A DNA stretch of 10,559 bases, from positions 1 to 10,559 of the forward strand of contig JAEYYL010000133.1 in assembly GCA_023430825.1 (NCBI GenBank), written 5' to 3'. The position numbers and the translations under genes are program-made. Below, one piece after another: positions 1 to 4,711 of the stretch. This DNA comes from Verrucomicrobiota bacterium (GTDB taxonomy: Bacteria > Verrucomicrobiota > Verrucomicrobiia > Opitutales > Opitutaceae). Numbering within the stretch: the first letter of the stretch is position 1; every line of letters starts with the position of its first letter. Under the pieces are notes generated by a model. It searched no databases, was not told the origin of the DNA, and saw only the letters and a list, made by a program, of their open reading frames with translations.

Positions 1-21
1 CCCTCCCCCGCCGCCCCAGCA

Positions 22-35
22 CGGGCTGAAGCCCG
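22..35. repeat. Short palindromic repeat-like element beside the oxidoreductase stop codon
   Basis: A perfect inverted repeat with arms CGGGCT and AGCCCG around a 2-nt centre, in the context GCACGGGCTGAAGCCCGCCC. The TAG stop of the neighbouring oxidoreductase (38-40 on the plus map) lies in the GGGTAGGGC sequence directly abutting it. It resembles the small REP-type palindromes dispersed in many GC-rich genomes, but one copy does not prove a family. No T-tract follows it on the minus strand, so it is not a classical terminator. Confidence 0.45.
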
Positions 36-37
36 CC

Positions 38-1546
38 CTACCCGGCGCTCTTCGCCTCTTTCTGCAGCACGTGATAATTCGCCATCGAAATGCCGCTCAG
101 CATCGCACCCACGATCCCGAGAAACCCCTGATCCGTGCCGCACAGGTAAACATTCGCCAACGGCGTGCGCCCCTGCCGGTGCTTGTGCGGCGCGCCGTAA
201 ATCGCCCCGCCGAGATGCCCCGTGAATTTCACGATCGTGCGCGGCGTGAACATGTCCGTCGCCACCGTCGCGCTCGCCAACGCCGCCGGGTCGCGCAGCG
301 GCGGCAGGAAACGCTGCGCGCTCTGCTGCACCTCGGCAAACCAGCGCTGTTTGTCCGCCTGATACTCGGCTTCCGGCAACGCCGCCCAACGGTCGTAGTT
401 CGCCAGACACGTCACCCGAAACACGCCTTCGGGCAGCATCCGGCCCGCGCCGAAATCGAAGTTGTTCGGAATGCAGATCACGCCGCTGCGCACGTCGACC
501 TGCGTCTCCGGCTGCACGTAATCGAAGCGCGCCGAATCGTTGAAAAACACGATCGTATCGTCGCCCCAACCGAGTTCCGCCGGCTGCCGATCGAGCACCG
601 AAATCGTCTCCACGAACGACAACCGTCCGACCGGTAGAGACCGTTCTCCGAGCGGTCCGTCCGACGTGGCCGGCGCCACCGACGCCGTCACGGCTGAGCA
701 GCCCGACGGGCCGTCGGGCTCCCCCATCAGACGCTCCGTCTCCGGCGCGCCGATCGACGAGATCACATGGTCCGCCGTCACCTCCTCGCCGTTGTCGAGC
801 ACGAGCGCGGCCGCACGACCCTCGCGCGCGACGATCCGCCGCACGCCGCACTTCATCCGGCGCTCGCCGCCCGCCGCGCGATACTTGTCGAGCAGCACGC
901 GCAGGATCACGCGCACGCCTTCGAAGGGCCGCGCGAAGCCTTCGAGAAACAGCGCCTTGAACATGATGACGAACTGCCCGAACTCCATGTCCCGCTCGGT
1001 CGCACTGCCGTAATACATCACCGGACAAAACAGCATGTCCTCCAGCAGCGGATCGCTCAGATAACGCCGCACCACCGCGCGCGCCGATTCCGGCGCCGCG
1101 TCGAGCGACACATCGTCATAGCTCTTCACCGCCGCGACCAACCGGCGAAAACCGTCGATCTGCCCGGGGAATTTTGCCGCGACCTCGCTCTCGAACATCG
1201 CGAAATCGTTCGTGAACCGCAGCGACGTTTCCCCACGCGGACCGAACGCGACGCGCGACTGCTTCTGTTCGCAGAGCGCGAACTCCTCGCGGTCGATCCG
1301 GAGCTGGCGCAGCAGTTTCGTGAGCGGCGTGCCTTTCACACCCGGCCGCACGAAGTTCGTCATCGCATGCAGCCCGACATCGTATTTCCGCCCGTCGATG
1401 CTGTAAAAACTGTTCAGCCCGCCGACCGCGTTGTGGCGTTCGAAGATGCACACGCGTTTCCCGAAATGCGCCAGCCGGATGCCCGCCGCGAGGCCGGACA
1501 TGCCCGCGCCGATGATGGCGACGTCGTAATGGGAAGCGGTGTTCAT
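38..1546 (-). CDS. FAD-dependent oxidoreductase, phytoene desaturase (CrtI)-like
   Basis: 502 aa. The N-terminus is a classic Rossmann dinucleotide-binding fold: beta strand YDVAIIGAGMSGLAAGIRLA with GxGxxG at residues 13-18, acidic E36 ending the second strand (CIFERHNAVGG), and GG at 42-43. The C-terminus has the FAD-contacting segment VYLCGTDQGFLGIVGAML (about 467-483), typical of the CrtI/carotenoid isomerase/amine oxidase superfamily. Such enzymes desaturate, saturate or isomerise lipophilic polyenes, or oxidise related substrates; the substrate here cannot be assigned. The ATG at 1544-1546 fits the family N-terminus; the upstream bases (CCAGGCCCC) offer no real Shine-Dalgarno. It follows the KS-ACP operon on the same strand but is separated by a terminator, so it probably has its own promoter. 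Residues about 276-307 (DNA 626-721) form a Gly/Pro/Ser-rich insertion encoded by palindromic DNA, which I infer to be a repeat insertion in a loop. Family assignment is firm, exact function unknown. Confidence 0.9.
   Translation of the reverse strand: MNTASHYDVAIIGAGMSGLAAGIRLAHFGKRVCIFERHNAVGGLNSFYSIDGRKYDVGLHAMTNFVRPGVKGTPLTKLLRQLRIDREEFALCEQKQSRVAFGPRGETSLRFTNDFAMFESEVAAKFPGQIDGFRRLVAAVKSYDDVSLDAAPESARAVVRRYLSDPLLEDMLFCPVMYYGSATERDMEFGQFVIMFKALFLEGFARPFEGVRVILRVLLDKYRAAGGERRMKCGVRRIVAREGRAAALVLDNGEEVTADHVISSIGAPETERLMGEPDGPSGCSAVTASVAPATSDGPLGERSLPVGRLSFVETISVLDRQPAELGWGDDTIVFFNDSARFDYVQPETQVDVRSGVICIPNNFDFGAGRMLPEGVFRVTCLANYDRWAALPEAEYQADKQRWFAEVQQSAQRFLPPLRDPAALASATVATDMFTPRTIVKFTGHLGGAIYGAPHKHRQGRTPLANVYLCGTDQGFLGIVGAMLSGISMANYHVLQKEAKSAG
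626..721. repeat. Palindromic repeat-like segment inside the oxidoreductase gene
   Basis: Within the FAD oxidoreductase CDS lies a run of inverted repeats. The strongest, 700-720, has perfect 10-bp arms (AGCCCGACGG / CCGTCGGGCT) around one base. At 667-680 GTGGC and GCCAC flank a 4-nt centre, and at about 630-657 GACCG/CGGTC enclose GAG/CTC. The 9-mer CCGTTCTCC at 641-649 also occurs at the end of the two intergenic hairpin repeats (3336-3344 and 9347-9355). Translated on the minus strand it gives low-complexity sequence with two related motifs, DGPSG and SDGPLG. This reads as mobile repeat DNA accommodated in frame. Confidence 0.5.
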
Positions 1547-1554
1547 GGGGCCTG

Positions 1555-1610
1555 GTGGCTCGCTGCGTGAGCAGCGGGATCATTGTCCCTGCGCTCACGC
1601 GCAGAGCCAC
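1555..1610. repeat. Long imperfect inverted repeat upstream of the oxidoreductase start
   Basis: Arms 1555-1572 (GTGGCTCGCTGCGTGAGC) and 1593-1610 (GCTCACGCGCAGAGCCAC) pair at 15 of 18 positions, with the three mismatches together in the middle. The 20-nt centre can extend the stem through GGGA/TCCC. It lies 8 bp before the oxidoreductase ATG, between that start and the preceding terminator, so it occupies the space where the gene's promoter and 5' leader must be. It could be an operator, a leader hairpin or a repeat element; the sequence does not decide which. Confidence 0.55.
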
Positions 1611-1638
1611 AAAAAAGGCCGGGCGCGAAGTCCCGGCC
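1611..1638 (-). terminator. Intrinsic terminator of the KS-ACP operon
   Basis: On the minus strand, a perfect 7-bp GC stem GGCCGGG (1638-1632) / CCCGGCC (1623-1617) with an 8-nt loop is followed at once by six T residues (1616-1611). It starts 25 bp beyond the ACP stop codon. This is a textbook Rho-independent terminator, and it separates the KS-ACP operon from the oxidoreductase gene. Confidence 0.85.
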
Positions 1639-1662
1639 GACTCGTTGCGCGAAGAGCGCCGC

Positions 1663-1926
1663 TCAGCTCTTCCCCGCCACCGCGTTGAACTTCGGCGTGA
1701 GATACTCCGCCGAGCTGTCGAGCGACGCGAGTTGCAGGTAATCCTTCTCGGGCACCTCGATGCCGTGGCGCTTGCGCAGCTCCATGACGATGTCGAGGAA
1801 GTCCATCGAATCGAGCTGCAGCTGGTCGCGCAGCCGGACGTCCGGCTTCACGTTGCTCAGGTCTTCGTCGGGGGCGATGTCGGCGATGATATCGAGCACC
1901 ACCTTCTTGCATTCGTCTTTGGTCAT
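1663..1926 (-). CDS. Acyl carrier protein
   Basis: 87 aa from ATG 1924-1926 (MTKDECKKVV). The phosphopantetheine attachment motif is present as QLDSMDFLDIVMEL, with Ser40 the expected modified residue. The helix-loop-helix pattern and acidic character (DIIADIAPDEDL) fit a discrete type II ACP, which carries acyl intermediates as thioesters in the cytoplasm. It lies 19 bp downstream of the KS gene on the same strand, so the KS is its likely partner. A longer reading from a TTG at 1966-1968 would overlap the KS stop and add 14 residues (MLNGLSPNPAPLAQ) unlike ACP N-termini, so I use the ATG. It is probably a specialised ACP rather than the housekeeping AcpP, given DSMDF in place of the usual DSLD and the absence of fab neighbours other than the KS. 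Confidence 0.9.
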   Translation of the reverse strand: MTKDECKKVVLDIIADIAPDEDLSNVKPDVRLRDQLQLDSMDFLDIVMELRKRHGIEVPEKDYLQLASLDSSAEYLTPKFNAVAGKS

Positions 1927-1945
1927 TTGGGCGAGAGGCGCAGGA

Positions 1946-3190
1946 TTAGGCGACAAACCGTTTAACAATCAACGTGGAATTTATCCCGAGCATCCCGAAA
2001 GAATTATTCAGGATCGTGTCCACCTTCGCAACTTTCTGCGGACGATTCAGCACCAGCCCGGGCAGCGCGCAGGCCGGATCGAGATCGTCCACGTTGATCG
2101 TCGGATGCACCGTGAGGTCGTCGAACGACGGCAGGTTGCCCGCCAGCTCGAGCGCGCCCGCCGCGCCCATGCAGTGCCCGATGTAGCTCTTCGTGTTGTT
2201 GATGTAGGTGTCGGGACAGCCCTCGCCGAACACCGCGCGGATCGCCTCGCACTCCTGCACGTCGCCCAGCGGCGTCGCCGTCGCATGCGTATTCACAATA
2301 TGGATGTCCGCCGGCGTCAGCCCCGCGCGCGCGATCGCCGCCCGCACGCACTCCGCCTGGCGCGCCGGATTCGGCAACACGTAATCGCTCGCGTCGGAGT
2401 TCACATGATAGCCCGCGATCTCCGCGTAAATCTTCGCTCCGCGCGCCTGCGCGTCCTCGAGCCGCTCCAGCGTGAACAAGCCGCCGCCTTCGCTGATGAC
2501 GATGCCGTTACGCGCCTTGTCGAAGGGCCGCGACGCCTTGTGCGGGTCCTCGTGCGTGGCCAGCGCGTTCTGCGATTTGAAACCGGCAAAAATTCCGAAC
2601 GTGTGGATGCTCTCGCTCACGCCGCCGCAGATCGCGAAATCGACTTCGCCGAGCCGCAGCATCTGCGTCGCGTGGATCAGTCCCATGTTCCCCGCCGCGC
2701 ACGCCGCGCCGATCGTGTAGGACGGCCCCGTCACACCGAGGTTCAACGACGTCTCGCCCGCCGGGTTGTTCGCCACCGTGCGCGGGTTGTGATAATGCGA
2801 CCAGAACTTCGTGTCGTAATTGAATTTCGACACGTTGAAGATCTCGTTCTCCGTCTCGACGTTGCCGTGCTCCGTGCAGCCGATGTAGATGCCGACACGA
2901 TCCTTCGGCACCGCGTCCCACGCCACGCCGTTGTCCGCCAGCGCTTCGCGCGCACAATAAATACTGATGCTCCCCGCGCGCGTGCCGACGCGCACTTCCT
3001 TCTTCTTCTGATGGCGCAGCGGATCGAAGTGACACACGCCCGCGAGCTGCGGCCCCATGTAGCGAATTTCCATCCACTCGATGCCGGCCACCCCCTCCAG
3101 CAGATTGCGCCGAAATTCGGCCAGCGAGTTGCCATTCGGGGCGGTGAGCCCGACACCGGTGATGACGATGCGCGGAGACGGAGACTTCAT
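1946..3190 (-). CDS. Beta-ketoacyl-ACP synthase, FabF/KAS II-like
   Basis: 414 aa, the usual length for a type II condensing enzyme. It should catalyse decarboxylative Claisen condensation of an acyl chain with malonyl-ACP. The N-terminal strand RIVITGVGLTAPNGNS is typical. The catalytic triad is complete: Cys164 in GPSYTIGAACAAGN, His302 in NTHATATPLGD, and His339 with Lys334 in NTKSYIGHCMGAAG. Because the Cys is kept, it is a condensing KS rather than a chain-length factor. The C-terminal GFGGxN-type loop reads NSFGMLGINS, a departure from the housekeeping FabF consensus, as is ATATPLGD. ATG at 3188-3190 gives the correct N-terminus; the upstream minus-strand bases are pyrimidine-rich (GCCTCCTTC) with no Shine-Dalgarno. 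First gene of an operon with the ACP. It likely serves a specialised acyl, polyene or secondary lipid pathway; this role is inferred from context. Confidence 0.92.
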   Translation of the reverse strand: MKSPSPRIVITGVGLTAPNGNSLAEFRRNLLEGVAGIEWMEIRYMGPQLAGVCHFDPLRHQKKKEVRVGTRAGSISIYCAREALADNGVAWDAVPKDRVGIYIGCTEHGNVETENEIFNVSKFNYDTKFWSHYHNPRTVANNPAGETSLNLGVTGPSYTIGAACAAGNMGLIHATQMLRLGEVDFAICGGVSESIHTFGIFAGFKSQNALATHEDPHKASRPFDKARNGIVISEGGGLFTLERLEDAQARGAKIYAEIAGYHVNSDASDYVLPNPARQAECVRAAIARAGLTPADIHIVNTHATATPLGDVQECEAIRAVFGEGCPDTYINNTKSYIGHCMGAAGALELAGNLPSFDDLTVHPTINVDDLDPACALPGLVLNRPQKVAKVDTILNNSFGMLGINSTLIVKRFVA

Positions 3191-3215
3191 GAAGGAGGCA
3201 AAACGGAAATCGCTA

Positions 3216-3230
3216 CCGAACGTTCGCCCG
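3216..3230. promoter_or_regulatory. 15-bp direct repeat copy 1 with palindromic core (candidate operator)
   Basis: The sequence CCGAACGTTCGCCCG occurs here and again exactly at 3399-3413. Its core CGAACGTTCG is a perfect 10-bp palindrome, the shape expected of a dimeric regulator site. This copy ends 26 bp upstream of the KS ATG, compatible with the KS promoter or leader. No known regulator is recognised from the motif. Confidence 0.35.
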
Positions 3231-3284
3231 AAAGCAACCCCGCCGTCACACCGCCCGAAGTCGCCGCTGCTCCCAGTCCGCCAA

Positions 3285-3345
3285 GGGAGAACAGGCGTCC
3301 CGACCGTTTCGCGCGCCCCGAAACGGACGAGACGTCCGTTCTCCC
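3285..3345. repeat. 61-bp hairpin repeat between KS and galE (copy 1)
   Basis: Arms 3285-3311 and 3319-3345 are inverted and match at 23 of 27 positions, with a 7-nt loop. The last 22 bases of the right arm (3323-3344) match 9334-9355 in the rapA/SET intergenic region at 21 of 22 positions in the same orientation. It is therefore a dispersed palindromic repeat rather than a gene-specific structure. It lies midway between the divergent KS and galE starts. No T-tract follows it. Confidence 0.7.
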
Positions 3346-3398
3346 CTTCTCCTCCGCACGCCTCGACGCACCGAACCCCGTCGAAAAACCGCCGCGCG

Positions 3399-3413
3399 CC
3401 GAACGTTCGCCCG
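3399..3413. promoter_or_regulatory. 15-bp direct repeat copy 2 with palindromic core (candidate operator)
   Basis: Exact second copy of CCGAACGTTCGCCCG, 67 bp before the galE ATG, centred 183 bp from copy 1. With copy 1 it brackets the hairpin repeat in the KS-galE intergenic region, so a regulator binding here could couple the two divergent transcripts. Alternatively both copies are parts of a larger composite repeat. A looser match (CCGACGTTCGCGCCGTTT) lies at 9225-9242 before rapA. Confidence 0.35.
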
Positions 3414-3480
3414 TTTGATTTGTCATTGCCGACGCCGGCGCTCCGGCGAATCCTTTCCGCTCACCCGCTACTCACTCATC

Positions 3481-4473
3481 ATGAACGTTCTCGTCGTTGG
3501 AGGCGCCGGTTACATCGGCAGCCATTGTGTCCGCCAACTGATCGCCGCCGGGCATCGCCCCGTCGTCATCGATAATCTGGTTTACGGCCACCGAAAAGCC
3601 GTCGCCCCCGAGATTCCCCTCCACGAGGTCAACCTCGGCGACGAGGCCGCCGTCGGCCGCATCCTCCGCGACGAGAAAATCGATATCGTGATGCACTTCG
3701 CCGCCTACTGCTACGTCGGCGAATCCGTCACCGATCCGCTGAAATACTATTTCAACAACGTCTCCGCCACGCTGCACCTGCTGAACGCGATGCTCGCGGC
3801 GAACGTGAAGAAATTCGTGTTCTCCTCCACTTGCGCGACGTTCGGCGTCCCCGCCACCCTGCCGATCCATGAAACGCTTCCGCAGGCGCCGATCAATCCC
3901 TACGGCCAGACGAAGCTCGACGTCGAAAATCTCCTCAAGGCCCTCGCGCACGCCAACGGCCTCAGCTTCGCCGCCTTTCGCTATTTCAACGCCGCCGGCG
4001 CCTCCGAGGACGGCGCGATCGGCGAAGACCACGATCCCGAGACGCACCTCATCCCCGTCGCAATCGATGTCGCACTCGGCAAGCGCCCGCACCTCCAGCT
4101 CTTCGGCACCGACTACCCCACGCCCGACGGCACGTGCCTGCGCGACTACGTCCATGTCGACGATCTCAGCCGCGCTCACATCGCGGTCTTCGATCGCCTC
4201 GCGACGCCCGGCGCGCAGCTTTTCTACAATCTCGGCACCGGCCGTCCCACGTCGAACCGCGAAGTCATCCGCGCCGTGGAAAAAGTGCTCGGCAAACCGG
4301 TGAAAGTGCTGGAGAGCCCGCGCCGCCCCGGCGATCCGCCCGCCCTCTACGCCGACTCCGCGAAAGCGCAGCGCGAACTCGGCTGGCAGGTGAAATTCGG
4401 CGACATCGAGTCGATCGTCGCCACCGCGTGGAAATGGCACCAGGCGCATCCCCACGGCTATAACGACCGTTGA
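3481..4473 (+). CDS. galE: UDP-glucose 4-epimerase
   Basis: 330 aa extended short-chain dehydrogenase. It interconverts UDP-glucose and UDP-galactose in the cytoplasm with tightly bound NAD+, supplying galactosyl units for envelope polysaccharide and linking to Leloir galactose metabolism. GGAGYIGSH (7-15) is the NAD-binding glycine motif; MHFAAYCYVGESV (71-83), FSSTCATFG (114-122, with the Ser/Thr of the active site), Tyr141-x3-Lys145 (PYGQTK) and LRDYVHVDDL (220-229) follow in the canonical GalE order. Length matches typical GalE (about 330-340 aa). The ATG at 3481 begins directly at the MNVLVVGG strand; the upstream bases CTCACTCATC contain no Shine-Dalgarno. Divergent from the KS gene and followed by a 238-bp repeat-rich gap, so probably monocistronic. 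Epimerisation of N-acetylated UDP-sugars cannot be excluded from sequence alone. Confidence 0.95.
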   Translation: MNVLVVGGAGYIGSHCVRQLIAAGHRPVVIDNLVYGHRKAVAPEIPLHEVNLGDEAAVGRILRDEKIDIVMHFAAYCYVGESVTDPLKYYFNNVSATLHLLNAMLAANVKKFVFSSTCATFGVPATLPIHETLPQAPINPYGQTKLDVENLLKALAHANGLSFAAFRYFNAAGASEDGAIGEDHDPETHLIPVAIDVALGKRPHLQLFGTDYPTPDGTCLRDYVHVDDLSRAHIAVFDRLATPGAQLFYNLGTGRPTSNREVIRAVEKVLGKPVKVLESPRRPGDPPALYADSAKAQRELGWQVKFGDIESIVATAWKWHQAHPHGYNDR

Positions 4474-4474
4474 G

Positions 4475-4597
4475 CTTCGCCGAAGGCTGGCCCACCCGCG
4501 GCGCTCCGCCGCGAAAAGCCTCCGCGCTGGCACCAGGTAGGTGGCGCGCTCCCGCGCCAACCGTTCCGCTCCATCGGGCCGCGCCTCCGCCGGCCCG
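4475..4597. repeat. Cluster of four short inverted repeats after galE
   Basis: Four near-adjacent perfect inverted repeats follow the galE stop. CTTCG-c-CGAAG is at 4475-4485. A 7-bp stem CGCGGCG/CGCCGCG with CTC loop is at 4497-4513. TGGCGCG/CGCGCCA with CTCC loop is at 4542-4559, extendable by three pairs with one bulge. CGGGCCG/CGGCCCG with a 9-nt loop is at 4575-4597. The 11-mer CGCGCCAACCG overlaps the third and recurs at 4612-4622. None is followed by a T-tract, so this looks like a block of REP-like elements. It may also attenuate galE read-through. Confidence 0.45.
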
Positions 4598-4667
4598 TCA
4601 TGCAATCCGCTCGCGCCAACCGGCCCGAAGTTTCCTTCGCTGCCGCGTTTGCGTCGGCTCTCTTTCC

Positions 4668-4709
4668 AATTTTGGTGACAACGCGCGTCGTCCGCGCGCT
4701 CGCCAAATT
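4668..4709. promoter_or_regulatory. Hairpin abutting the histidine kinase start
   Basis: AATTTTGG (4668-4675) faces CCAAATT (4703-4709) and continues inward with T-G wobble, G-C and A-T pairs, a small internal loop, then a perfect CGCGCG/CGCGCG stem (4682-4687 / 4693-4698) closed by a 5-nt TCGTC loop. The structure ends 2 nt before the TTG proposed as the kinase start. In RNA it would hide the ribosome landing site; in DNA the dyad could be an operator. The role is inferred. Confidence 0.4.
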
Positions 4710-4711
4710 CA

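Noticed and set aside
1927..1968. TTG start extending the ACP by 14 residues
   Set aside because: It overlaps the KS stop and adds residues unlike ACP N-termini, whereas the ATG at 1924-1926 gives a normal ACP.
3192..3198. AAGGAGG sequence near the KS start
   Set aside because: It lies on the plus strand, antisense to the KS transcript, and has no plus-strand gene at the right distance.
1760..3418. 552-codon open frame on the plus strand opposite KS and ACP
   Set aside because: It is antisense to two well-supported genes and has an Arg/His/Val-rich composition typical of antisense shadow frames.
3187..3426. 79-codon minus-strand frame in the KS-galE gap
   Set aside because: Its sequence is produced largely by the hairpin repeat, is low in complexity, and overlaps the KS start; no start signal or family.
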